NCBI GenBank assembly: GCA_020693165.1
Contig: JAIMJQ010000015.1
Coordinates: 1 to 42,712 of the forward strand
Direction of reading: 5' to 3'
Length of the DNA: 42,712 bases
From: Xanthomonas sp.
GTDB lineage: Bacteria > Pseudomonadota > Gammaproteobacteria > Xanthomonadales > SZUA-5
Under the pieces are notes generated by a model. That model ran no database searches, was not told the origin of the DNA, and saw only the letters and a program-made list of their open reading frames with translations. Both the position numbers and the translations under genes were made by a program. Each line of letters opens with the position of its first letter. The stretch's first letter is position 1. Positions 33,627 to 41,782 of the stretch are shown here, piece by piece.

Positions 33627-36140
33627 ATGAGCACCGAGATCGACCCCGGCGCGTCGCCGCCCCTGCTCGCCAGCGTGGATCGCGACCCGTTGCGCTACCA
33701 GGAGCTGTTCGACGGCGATGCGGTGCGCCCGCACTGGCGCCAGCTGATCGCGGAACTGGAGCGCGCCACCCCGTTGCAGATGCGCCATCGACAACAGTTC
33801 GTCAGTCGTCAGGTGCGCGAGAACGGTATCACCTACAACGTCTATTCAGACACCCGCGACATGCAGCGCCCGTGGGATCTGGACCTGCTGCCGCAACTGG
33901 TGGATGCCGACGAGTGGCGCGTCCTGGCGGCCGGAATTGCCCAGCGCGCCAGCCTGCTGAACGCGGTGCTCGCCGACCTTTACGGACCGCAGCAATTGCT
34001 GCGCACGGGCATGTTGCCGGCGGAGCTGATCTTCGGCCACAACAACTTCCTGCTGCCGTGCCAGGGCATCGCAGTGCCAGGCGGCACCCATCTGCATGTC
34101 TATGCCGCCGATCTGGCGCGCGCGCCGAACGGCGCCTGGTGGGTGGTGGCGGACCGCACCCAGGCGCCCTCCGGTGCCGGCTATGCGCTGGAGAACCGGC
34201 AGATCATCTCGCGCGCATTCCCGGATCTGTATCGGCAATTGCAGGTGCGGGCGCTGGATGGCTTTTTCGGCGCTCTGCAGGCTTGCCTGCAACGACTGGC
34301 GCCGAGCGGCGACGACGCGCCGCTCGGCGTGCTGCTGACGCCAGGACGTTTCAACGAGACCTATTTCGAACATGTCTACCTCGCACGCCAGCTCGGCGTG
34401 CCGCTGGTCGAGGGCCAGGACCTGAGTGTGCGCGACGCGCGTGTCTACATGAAGACCCTCGGTGGACTGCAGCGTGTGCATACCATCCTGCGCCGCCTCG
34501 ACGACGACTACTGCGATCCGCTGGAACTGCGCAGCGATTCGGCGCTCGGCGTGCCCGGGCTGCTGGAAGCGGTGCGCGCCGGACACGTGGTCGTTGCCAA
34601 TGCCCTCGGCAGTGGCGTGGTCGAGTCGCCCGGGCTGCTTGGCTTCCTGCCGCGCATCTGCGAGGCCCTTAGCGGCGAGACGCTGGCGCTGCCGTCGGTG
34701 GCGACCTGGTGGTGCGGCGAAGAACCGGTGCGTCGACAGGCGCTCGAGCGATTGTCGCAACTGGTGATCAAGGCGGCGTTTCCCTCGCAGCATTACGCCA
34801 GGGTCGACGGCAGCACACTCAACGCTGCCGGCCTGGCCGAATTGCGCGCCCGCATCGAGGCGCGCCCGCATGCCTACGTTGCCCAGGAGCAGGTCCAGCT
34901 ATCGCAAACTGCAGTCTGGCAACGCGGCAAGCCGCTGGGAAAAGTTGCGGCGCGTGCGGTGAGCCTGCGCGTGTACGCGGTGGCCACAGCAGACGGCTAT
35001 CAGGTGATGCCGGGTGGCCTGACGCGGGTTGCCGCCAAGGCTGGCGCGATCACCGTGTCGATGCAGAGCGGTGGTGGCAGCAAGGACACCTGGGTGCTGG
35101 CCGACGCACCCATGGCGGGCATCCGCCTGCTGCCGCGCGTACTCGGCGTGCGCGACGTCGTGCGCAAAGACTCCTACCTGCCGTCGCGGCAGGTCGAGAA
35201 CCTCTACTGGCTGGGTCGCTATTCCGAGCGCAGCGACAATCTGACGCGCCTGCTGCGGGCGCTGCTGGCGCGCTTCGTCGACCACGGCGGCAGCGGGCCG
35301 GCCGTCGCCTGTGTACTCGATGTGGCACGCGCGCGCACGCTGATCGGGCGCAAGCCACCGACCCGCACCACGTTGGTCGACGCCGTCCATCGCACCGCGG
35401 TCGGCAGCCTGCGCGACACCCTGGCACGGCTGTACTGGTCGGCGACCCAGGTGCGCGGCCGGCTGTCGCAGGAGAACTGGCGCGCGATCGTGGAAATCCA
35501 CCGCGAGCAGTCGGCGCTGACTGCTGCCACGCCGGATCTGCAAGGCGCCATGGAGTTTCTCGATGGCTTGCTGATGAGCGTATCGGCGCTGTCCGGCTTT
35601 GCCCTCGACGACATGACGCGCGACGATGGCTGGCGCTTCCTGCGGATCGGCCGGCAACTGGAACGACTGCAGTTTCTCGCCGACGTCATCGCGCGAGTGC
35701 TGCAGCAATCCGCGATCGACGACCCGGCGACGCTGGAATCGTTGCTGGAGCTGGCCGACAGCACCATCACCTATCGCTTGCGCTACCTGTCTGCGCCGCA
35801 ACTGATCCCGGTGCTCGATCTGGTGCTGCTCGACGGCGCCAATCCGCATTCGCTGAGTTTCCAGCTGGGCATTTTGCAGCGCGAACTGGGCGCGGTGGCT
35901 ACCGACTACGGCGATGGCCCTGCAGCGGCGCTGCAGGGCATCGAGCGCGCACTGTTGACGATCAATCTGCGCGCGCTCGAGCACAGCGCCAATGGCATCG
36001 GCGGTCGCCGCGCAGAGCTGGCGCGAATGGCGACGCAGCTGGTCGGCCTTGCCAACGGCGCGCGCAAGATCGCCGAACAACTGGCGCTCAAGCACTTCGC
36101 GCATGTCGACGATGTCAGTCAATCCACGTTGTCGGCCTGA
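33627..36140 (+). CDS. Circularly permuted ATP-grasp ligase fused to alpha-E domain
   Basis: 837 residues. Residues about 20-505 are a circularly permuted ATP-grasp (COG2308 type): YQELFDGDAVRPHWRQL, RENGITYNVYSD, FGHNNFLLPCQGIAVPGGTH, RTQAPSGAGYALENR, KTLGGLQRVHTILRRLDDDY and PGGLTRVA. From about 513 to 815 it is an alpha-helical alpha-E domain (COG2307): RKDSYLPSRQVENLYWLGRY, SERSDNLTRLLRALL and WRFLRIGRQLERLQFLADV. The pair is usually two separate genes in other bacteria; here they are fused. ATG 33627 is the family-like start; the upstream open frame covers the repeat at 33511-33574. The known association with transglutaminases suggests ATP-dependent peptide-bond formation on an unidentified peptide. 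Confidence 0.92.
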   Translation: MSTEIDPGASPPLLASVDRDPLRYQELFDGDAVRPHWRQLIAELERATPLQMRHRQQFVSRQVRENGITYNVYSDTRDMQRPWDLDLLPQLVDADEWRVLAAGIAQRASLLNAVLADLYGPQQLLRTGMLPAELIFGHNNFLLPCQGIAVPGGTHLHVYAADLARAPNGAWWVVADRTQAPSGAGYALENRQIISRAFPDLYRQLQVRALDGFFGALQACLQRLAPSGDDAPLGVLLTPGRFNETYFEHVYLARQLGVPLVEGQDLSVRDARVYMKTLGGLQRVHTILRRLDDDYCDPLELRSDSALGVPGLLEAVRAGHVVVANALGSGVVESPGLLGFLPRICEALSGETLALPSVATWWCGEEPVRRQALERLSQLVIKAAFPSQHYARVDGSTLNAAGLAELRARIEARPHAYVAQEQVQLSQTAVWQRGKPLGKVAARAVSLRVYAVATADGYQVMPGGLTRVAAKAGAITVSMQSGGGSKDTWVLADAPMAGIRLLPRVLGVRDVVRKDSYLPSRQVENLYWLGRYSERSDNLTRLLRALLARFVDHGGSGPAVACVLDVARARTLIGRKPPTRTTLVDAVHRTAVGSLRDTLARLYWSATQVRGRLSQENWRAIVEIHREQSALTAATPDLQGAMEFLDGLLMSVSALSGFALDDMTRDDGWRFLRIGRQLERLQFLADVIARVLQQSAIDDPATLESLLELADSTITYRLRYLSAPQLIPVLDLVLLDGANPHSLSFQLGILQRELGAVATDYGDGPAAALQGIERALLTINLRALEHSANGIGGRRAELARMATQLVGLANGARKIAEQLALKHFAHVDDVSQSTLSA

Positions 36141-36165
36141 TGAAGACCTGCACCAGCAATCCATC

Positions 36166-36180
36166 GAGGCTCCCGGGTTG
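36166..36180 (+). promoter_or_regulatory. Ribosome binding site and TTG start
   Basis: GAGG (36166-36169), an 8-base spacer, then TTG (36178-36180). It decides the start of the third cluster gene. The overlapping ATG at 36140 is in another frame and stops after 13 codons. Confidence 0.6.
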
Positions 36181-37065
36181 AAGTACTCGATCGCCCACGA
36201 GACCGTCTACGACTATGCCGACCCGGTGTCGCTGTCGCAGCAGTTGCTGCACCTGACGCCACGTCAGGTCGAGCGGCAGGCGCTGATCGAACACCGCCTG
36301 GAGATCTGGCCAAAGCCGGCGCACCGCTTCGACCGCCACGACAACCTGGGCAATCCAGTGACCCTGCTGGAGTTCGACCAGCCGCATCGACAGCTCAAGA
36401 TCGCCGCGCACACGCTGATCGAGGTCGCGCCGCGGGCGCAACGACTGAATCTGCAGGATTCGCCGGCATGGAACGATGTGGCGCACAACCTCGGCTATGC
36501 GGCCGGGCGCCGCCATGACGAGAACAGCCTGCAGGCTGCGATCTACCGGGTCGAATCGCCATTCGTCCGCGTCAAGCGCCTGCTCGGCGATTACGCACGC
36601 GAGTGTTTCCCGGCGGGGCGACCGCTGCTCGCCGCCGTGCATGCGCTGATGCTCAAGATCCACCGCGAGTTCACTTTCGACGCCGACGCCACGCAGATTG
36701 CGACGCCGATGCTGGACGTGCTGGAGAAAAAGCGCGGCGTCTGCCAGGACTATGCGCACATCATGCTCGGCTGCCTGCGCTCGCTGGGATTGCCGGCGCG
36801 CTACATGAGTGGCTACCTGTTGACGCATCCGCCGGCGGGCAAGCCGCGGATGATCGGCGCCGACGCCTCGCACGCCTGGATTTCAGCGTGGTGCCCGGTC
36901 AACGGCTGGATCGACTTCGATCCGACCAACCGGGTGATTCCGGACACCGAGCACATCGCCATCGCCTGGGGCCGCGATTTCGGCGATGTTTCACCGCAAC
37001 GCGGCGTCATCCTCGGCGGCGGCAGCCACAAGATCAAGGTCGGCGTCACGGTGACGCCGGTGTAG
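36178..37065 (+). CDS. Transglutaminase-like cysteine protease-fold protein
   Basis: 295 residues. N-terminal domain at 1-90 (YSIAHETVYDYADPVSLSQQ), then the transglutaminase core with C189 (KRGVCQDYAHIM), H232 (DASHAWISAW) and D248 (GWIDFDPTN), all in place. The start is a TTG (36178-36180): it gives the family-typical opening KYSIAHETVYDY, has GAGG (36166-36169) eight bases upstream, and no in-frame ATG lies near. It follows the ATP-grasp/alpha-E gene by 37 bp and completes the cluster. It may cleave or form amide bonds on the product of the two upstream ligases, by inference. No signal peptide. Confidence 0.9.
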   Translation: MKYSIAHETVYDYADPVSLSQQLLHLTPRQVERQALIEHRLEIWPKPAHRFDRHDNLGNPVTLLEFDQPHRQLKIAAHTLIEVAPRAQRLNLQDSPAWNDVAHNLGYAAGRRHDENSLQAAIYRVESPFVRVKRLLGDYARECFPAGRPLLAAVHALMLKIHREFTFDADATQIATPMLDVLEKKRGVCQDYAHIMLGCLRSLGLPARYMSGYLLTHPPAGKPRMIGADASHAWISAWCPVNGWIDFDPTNRVIPDTEHIAIAWGRDFGDVSPQRGVILGGGSHKIKVGVTVTPV

Positions 37066-37096
37066 CCCGGTGTACGCGTGCAGCGCGTTCACCGGG
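37063..37096. repeat. Hairpin immediately after the transglutaminase cluster
   Basis: CCCGGTGTACGCG (37066-37078) pairs with CGCGTTCACCGGG (37084-37096), 12 of 13 positions, loop of 5. It starts right after the TAG stop and has the TAGCCCGG edge of REP-like palindromes. There is no T run, so it may slow degradation or transcription rather than act as a true terminator. Confidence 0.5.
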
Positions 37097-37167
37097 TTCT
37101 CGCCGCAAGCCTCCCACCGGTGAATTGCTGCGCGATACACCGGGCACCCTGGCGCCTCGCCTGCGCC

Positions 37168-38664
37168 TCAATTCCCGTAGTTCACGCCGTTGACCCGCGC
37201 CCGCAGCAGGTCGCCCTGGACGTTGGTGACGCCGACTGGGGTCGGCACGCGGCTGCGCGAGCGCAGGGTGCCGACCTCGGGCGCAATCCAGATATCCATG
37301 TTGACGGTCTGGGTGATTCCGAACGTGGTGGTGACGATGTCGCGCTTGAACTTGCAGGCGTTGAAGCTGCCGGCCGGCACATCCTCTCGATCGTCGGCTT
37401 CACGCTTGATCGTTTCCTGATACTGGGTGGTATAGCTCAGGCCGGGACCGGTCGAGGTGCCGACATAACTGTGCGTATAGGTCGCGTTGACCGCCGGGGC
37501 ACGCAGGAACTTTGCGGGCGGGCTGTAAACGGTGGTCAGGGCCACCTGGCCGTTCTGGAAGCCCTCGGTCGCCAGCGTCAGATACTCGGTCGGCGTCAGC
37601 TGCAGGTAGCTGCGACCGGTGATCGCGTTCTGCGCGTCGAACTGCTCGACGATGATCACGCTCTGTCCCTGGAAGCTGCCGGGGCCGACGACACGCTCGG
37701 TGACGTCGCCATTGCCGTTGTCGAAGCGGGTGGTGCGGAAATCGCCGGTATTGAGGCCCGGATCGCAGCTGGTCAGCGCGCCGGGCGTGCCGCCGCCACC
37801 GGTCGGCGTGGTGCAGACGGTCTTCGGCAGATCGTCGCCGACGTACACCAACCGGGTGATCGCCTTGCTCTGGGTGACGCCGTCGATGCTGTAGTTGAAG
37901 GTCGCGTTGATACCGCTGCTGAAGCTCAGCGAGAAGTTCCCGACCACCGGCACCGGGAACGACGTCGCCGGCCCATCGATCAGGTTGAACGCGATACCGC
38001 TTGCCGGCCGGTTCAGCTCACCGCTGAAACTGCCATCGGCCTGGCGCGTGGCGAGGCCGGTCACCCACATCGGCTTGCCATCGCTGCCGTAGGTGTACCA
38101 GGCGATGAAGATCAAGTCGCCCTGGTGCACGATGCTGATGCCCCAGCCGGATTCGCTCTCCTTCCACCAGACGTCGGTGTAATTGCTGGCTCCGGTGCGC
38201 GCGGCTGTGGTGAAGGTGCAGACCGGCGGATTGGCCACGAAAACGGCCTTCTCCAGGCGCCGCGTCTGGGTGATGTTGTCGATGGTGTAGCCAAAATCGA
38301 GCTTGCCGTCAGCATTCAGCGACAGCCGCACCTCGCCACGCGCATTGGTCTGGGTGTTGGCCTGATTGTTGTTGATCAGATTGAACGGCTGGCCGTTGAA
38401 GCTGTTGATCGGCCCGATGTAGCGGCCGTCGGCTTGGCGACTGGGCGCGGCGACCATCCACAACACCTTGCCGTCGGCGCCGTAGACATACCAGGCGACG
38501 AACAGGATGCTGCCCTGGTGCACGATGTTGACGCCGTGGCCCGCCTGGGACTGGTCGTACCACAGAGCCGTCAGGTTGACCGGATCGGGCGTCACCTGCG
38601 CCTGCGTCGATGCACTCCACCAGAGCATCGCACCCACCACCAAAGCCCGCATCCAGTCGCGCAT
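37168..38664 (-). CDS. Secreted protein with two tandem WxxxxSGxG-IVHQG repeats
   Basis: 498 residues. Signal peptide about 1-22 (ALVVGAMLWWSASTQA). Two roughly 65-residue repeats follow: LWYDQSQAGHGVNIVHQGS near 35-95 with FVAWYVYGADGKVLWMV, and VWWKESESGWGISIVHQGD near 165-230 with FIAWYTYGSDGKPMWVT. Both end in FNLI. This repeat is common in secreted proteins of Xanthomonadales-type bacteria, without a function I know. The C-terminal part (about 290-498) is a separate beta-rich domain. ATG 38664 is chosen over the frame opening at 38703 because GGGGGAAG lies just upstream and a signal peptide then begins the protein. No FA(N/D)GFE tail. Confidence 0.8.
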   Translation of the reverse strand: MRDWMRALVVGAMLWWSASTQAQVTPDPVNLTALWYDQSQAGHGVNIVHQGSILFVAWYVYGADGKVLWMVAAPSRQADGRYIGPINSFNGQPFNLINNNQANTQTNARGEVRLSLNADGKLDFGYTIDNITQTRRLEKAVFVANPPVCTFTTAARTGASNYTDVWWKESESGWGISIVHQGDLIFIAWYTYGSDGKPMWVTGLATRQADGSFSGELNRPASGIAFNLIDGPATSFPVPVVGNFSLSFSSGINATFNYSIDGVTQSKAITRLVYVGDDLPKTVCTTPTGGGGTPGALTSCDPGLNTGDFRTTRFDNGNGDVTERVVGPGSFQGQSVIIVEQFDAQNAITGRSYLQLTPTEYLTLATEGFQNGQVALTTVYSPPAKFLRAPAVNATYTHSYVGTSTGPGLSYTTQYQETIKREADDREDVPAGSFNACKFKRDIVTTTFGITQTVNMDIWIAPEVGTLRSRSRVPTPVGVTNVQGDLLRARVNGVNYGN

Positions 38665-38762
38665 CAACTTCCCCCAATCGATTGAATTCTCGCCAACCAC
38701 CATAGCGTCGGTCGCAACGAAGCTCTACGTACTTTGGTCGCAGCGCGGCCAATTTTGCTGCG

Positions 38763-38768
38763 TAGAAT
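38763..38768 (+). promoter_or_regulatory. Possible -10 element of the crotonase gene
   Basis: TAGAAT, 35 bases before ATG 38804. No good -35 hexamer sits at 16-18 bases upstream (TTGGTC is 23 bases away), so this is tentative. Confidence 0.25.
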
Positions 38769-38803
38769 GCAACGCTTTGCAGCCATTGCCGAGGTAACGC
38801 CCG

Positions 38804-39586
38804 ATGAGCTACGCCAATCTGCTGATCGAAGATCAGGACGCGGTCCGCACCATCACCGTCAATCGTCCGGACAAGCTCAACGCACTGAACCACGCCACCA
38901 TCGGCGAACTGCAGCGGGCATTCGACGCGGCGCGCAGCGACGCCAGTGTGCGCGTCCTCGTGCTGACCGGGGCTGGCCCCAAGGCGTTCGTCGCCGGCGC
39001 CGACATCAGCGAGTTCGCCAGCGCGACGCCGGTGCAGGCGCGCGACTTCTCGGAGGCCGGCCAGCGCATGATGCGCGGCGTGGAAACCCTGGGCAAACCG
39101 GTGATCGCGCGCGTCAACGGCTTCGCACTCGGCGGCGGCATGGAACTGGCGATGTGTTGCCATCTGCGCATCGCCGCGGACAACGCCAAGCTCGGCGCGC
39201 CCGAGATCAACCTCGGCATCCTGCCTGGCTTTGGCGGCACCCAGCGCCTGACCCGACTGACAGGCCGCGCGGCCGCGCTGGAGTTGTGTCTGCTCGGGGC
39301 ACCGATCACCGCCGAGCGCGCGTTTCAGCTCGGCATCGTCAATCGCGTGGTGCCGGCGGCCGAACTCGATGCCGAAGTCGCCAGGGTCGCTGCGCAACTG
39401 GCACGTTCGGCGCCGCATGCGCTGCGCGCGATCCTCGACGCCGTGATCCTCGGCGCCGACATGCCCATCGACCAGGGCTTGAGCTACGAGACCCATCTGT
39501 TCGCGGTGACCGCCTCGACCGAGGACATGCGCGAGGGCACCCGCGCGTTTCTGGAGAAGCGGGCGGCGGTGTTCCGGGGGAACTGA
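38804..39586 (+). CDS. Enoyl-CoA hydratase (crotonase family)
   Basis: Adds water to 2-trans-enoyl-CoA in fatty-acid or amino-acid beta-oxidation. 260 residues, the normal length. Oxyanion-hole blocks: KAFVAGADISEF and NGFALGGGMELAMCCHLRIA. Both catalytic Glu residues are present, in GGGMELA and in APEINLGILPGFGGTQRL, so a hydratase is more likely than an isomerase. GAGG lies about 10 bases before ATG 38804. It is followed by the 25-bp inverted repeat and an ABC exporter. The natural acyl chain length is not readable. A second crotonase of a different subfamily starts at 41783. Confidence 0.93.
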   Translation: MSYANLLIEDQDAVRTITVNRPDKLNALNHATIGELQRAFDAARSDASVRVLVLTGAGPKAFVAGADISEFASATPVQARDFSEAGQRMMRGVETLGKPVIARVNGFALGGGMELAMCCHLRIAADNAKLGAPEINLGILPGFGGTQRLTRLTGRAAALELCLLGAPITAERAFQLGIVNRVVPAAELDAEVARVAAQLARSAPHALRAILDAVILGADMPIDQGLSYETHLFAVTASTEDMREGTRAFLEKRAAVFRGN

Positions 39587-39635
39587 TGAAGCGGGGCACG
39601 GGGCAATGGAGATGATCGCAGAGCGCGCGCTTCTG

Positions 39636-39705
39636 GTGGGTCCAGACTTGTCTGGACGCTCCCCCTGGACCGAAGCCACCAGCGTCCAGACAAGTCTGGA
39701 CCCAC
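39636..39705. repeat. Perfect 25-bp inverted repeat of the GGTCCRGAC family, copy 2
   Basis: Arms 39636-39660 and 39681-39705 are exact reverse complements over 25 bases (core GGTCCAGACTTGTCTGGACG), with a 20-base loop. G-rich edges flank it: GCGGGGCACGGGGCAATGG at 39593-39609, and an inverted C-rich stretch near 39727-39768. Each arm is itself nearly palindromic. It lies between the crotonase and the ABC exporter genes and could fold into a strong hairpin or cruciform. Confidence 0.85.
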
Positions 39706-39774
39706 AAAGGCAGCATCTTCGGCGCTCTTCCCCTGCCCTGTGCCCCCTTGCCCCGTGCCCCGCTCCCTGACGCC

Positions 39775-40698
39775 ATGACCCCCGCCCCACTGATCACCGC
39801 CACCGCCCTGACCCGTCGTTTCGACGATCGTCTCGCGGTCGATGGTCTGTCGCTGACGCTCGAAGCCGGCCGTGTGCTCGCGCTGCTCGGACCCAATGGC
39901 GCCGGCAAGACCACGACGATGCGCATGTTGTCCGGCCTGCTGGCGCCGACCTCGGGCACGGCGACCGTGTGCGGATACCCGCTCGGCCAGCGCGACGAGG
40001 ACAACAACTCGATCCGCGCGCGCTGCGGCGTGGTTCCGGAAGCGCCGGGCTTCTACGAACGCCTGACGGCGCGCCAGAACCTGCGCTTTTTTGCTGGTCT
40101 GCATGGACTGACGAAGGCAGAAATCGATCGGCGTGTCGCCGCTGAACTGCAGCGCTTCGATCTGGTCGAGCGCGGCGACGATCGTGTCGGCGCTTATTCC
40201 AAAGGCATGAAGCAGCGGCTCAGCCTGGCGCGCGCGCTGCTGCACCAGCCGCAACTGCTGTTCCTCGACGAGCCGACGGCGGGACTCGATCCCAAGGCCA
40301 CCGCCGAGCTGCACCAGCTGATCCGCGACTTGCGCGCGGCTGGCAAAGGCATCGTGCTCAGCACGCACACATTGGAGGAAGCCGAAGCGCTGGCCGACGA
40401 GATTCTGGTGATCGACACGCGACCATTGTTCCAAGGTCGCGTGCAGGATCTGCAGCCCCAGGCGGGACACCAGGTGACGATCGAGTTCATTGGCGATCTG
40501 CCCGTCGAGACGACTTGGCCGGCCGGCTGCCGCCTGCTGGAAGCGAGCGCCGGCCGCGCCCGCTTTGCGCTGAACGAACCGCACCTCGACACGCCGCAAC
40601 TGGTCGTTGCGCTGGTCGCCGCCGGCGTGCCGCTGCTGCACGTCGCGCCGGTCCGGCGCGGACTGCGCGAACGCTACCTGGAGTTGCTGGCGCGATGA
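39775..40698 (+). CDS. ABC transporter ATP-binding protein (ABC-2 exporter)
   Basis: Energises export by the permease encoded next. 307 residues. Walker A LLGPNGAGKTTTMRML, Q-loop region replaced by CGVVPEAPGFYERLTARQNL, signature YSKGMKQRLSLARAL, Walker B LLFLDEPTAGLDP and the switch His in LSTHTLEEAEAL are all present. The last 80 residues are a C-terminal extension common in this exporter group. ATG 39775 is used; nine upstream in-frame codons lie in repeat DNA. The stop overlaps the permease start as ATGA. Substrate unknown. Confidence 0.93.
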   Translation: MTPAPLITATALTRRFDDRLAVDGLSLTLEAGRVLALLGPNGAGKTTTMRMLSGLLAPTSGTATVCGYPLGQRDEDNNSIRARCGVVPEAPGFYERLTARQNLRFFAGLHGLTKAEIDRRVAAELQRFDLVERGDDRVGAYSKGMKQRLSLARALLHQPQLLFLDEPTAGLDPKATAELHQLIRDLRAAGKGIVLSTHTLEEAEALADEILVIDTRPLFQGRVQDLQPQAGHQVTIEFIGDLPVETTWPAGCRLLEASAGRARFALNEPHLDTPQLVVALVAAGVPLLHVAPVRRGLRERYLELLAR

Positions 40699-41513
40699 CC
40701 CGAACTTTGCAGGCGTTGCACTGGATGCTCTGGCGCGAGTTCCTGGACCAGCGCCAGAACCGCATGTTGTGGCCGGTGTTCATCCTGATGCCGCTGATCG
40801 GCGCCGCCCTGCCGGCATTGATTGCCGTCGGCAGTGCCACGCTGCTGTCCGGCGACGCGCCGGTGAAGCCGGAAATGCAGTCGATGGTCAATGCCGTGCG
40901 CATGCTGGCGACAGCCAGCGGCATCGACCTCGAAGTGGCCGCCGCGACCATCCTGCTGCGCGCGTCGGCCGGTTACTTCCTGCTGATGCCGCTGACCATC
41001 GTGTCGATCGCCGGCGCCTATGCCATCGTCGGCGAGAAGCAGCAACGCACGCTGGAACCGGTGCTGGCGACGCCGCTGGCGACGTCGGACTTCCTGCTCG
41101 CCAAGCTGGTGGCGGTAGCTGCGCCGGCCGTGGTCATGACCTGGATCGCCGCCGTGCTCGGCGCGATCGCCTCGGTAGTCGCCTTCCACTGGTCCAACGA
41201 TATCGTGGTCTGGCCCGACCGCTTCTACTGGATCGCGGTGTTGATCCTCGGCCCGGAGATCGGCGCGATGACCGCGCTGGTGTGCCTGCGCGTTTCGGCG
41301 CGCATGCAGGACCCGCAGGCCGCCAACCAGATCACCGCGATCATCCTGGTGCCACTGCTGCTGATCGTGTTCTCGCTCATCGGACCGGCGCTGATCACAC
41401 GCCTCGACCTGCTGCTCGGCGCATGCGTCGTCGGCCTGGCATTGACTTTTGCACTGTTCCACTGGGTCCGAAGCGGCTTCAATCGCGAAGAAATCCTGTG
41501 TCGCTGGCGATGA
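40695..41513 (+). CDS. ABC-2 type membrane permease
   Basis: 272 residues, coupled to the ATPase gene by an ATGA overlap. About six membrane segments: LWPVFILMPLIGAALPALIA, YFLLMPLTIVSIAGAYAIVG, LAKLVAVAAPAVVMTWIAAV, FYWIAVLILGPEIGAMTALV, IILVPLLLIVFSLIGPALIT and LLLGACVVGLALTFALFHWV. The motif GEKQQRTLEPVLATPLATSD after the second segment is typical of ABC-2 permeases, including the NatB-like group. A half-transporter partner is not needed; it should dimerise. No substrate gene lies next to it. Confidence 0.88.
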   Translation: MTRTLQALHWMLWREFLDQRQNRMLWPVFILMPLIGAALPALIAVGSATLLSGDAPVKPEMQSMVNAVRMLATASGIDLEVAAATILLRASAGYFLLMPLTIVSIAGAYAIVGEKQQRTLEPVLATPLATSDFLLAKLVAVAAPAVVMTWIAAVLGAIASVVAFHWSNDIVVWPDRFYWIAVLILGPEIGAMTALVCLRVSARMQDPQAANQITAIILVPLLLIVFSLIGPALITRLDLLLGACVVGLALTFALFHWVRSGFNREEILCRWR

Positions 41514-41546
41514 CTTTGCCGGGCAACGCCTGCTCCGCTGTCGTTC

Positions 41547-41651
41547 GCTTTTGTAGCGGAGCTTGCTCCGCTGCTGTTTCGGCAAGCCATGCCGAGCACG
41601 CTCAGCACTACAAGAGCCCTCCCAGCCGGGCAAGCTCGGCACTACAAGAGC
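41547..41651. repeat. CTACAAGAGC/GCTCTTGTAG repeat cluster
   Basis: Direct copies CTCAGCACTACAAGAGC (41601-41617) and CTCGGCACTACAAGAGC (41635-41651), 34 bases apart, and an inverted copy GCTTTTGTAGCGGAG (near 41547) leading into the palindrome GCGGAGCTTGCTCCGC. A REP-like family in the 269-bp gap after the exporter. Confidence 0.6.
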
Positions 41652-41782
41652 GCTCCGAGCCGAACAAGCCTGGCTCTGCAGACGCACGCGAGGCGCCGCT
41701 GGCGGACGCCATCCGCGCGACTGCCCGCCCGAAAAACCCGGCGCGTGTAGACTGGATCCCGGTTCACAGTGGGAAGCAGAAC

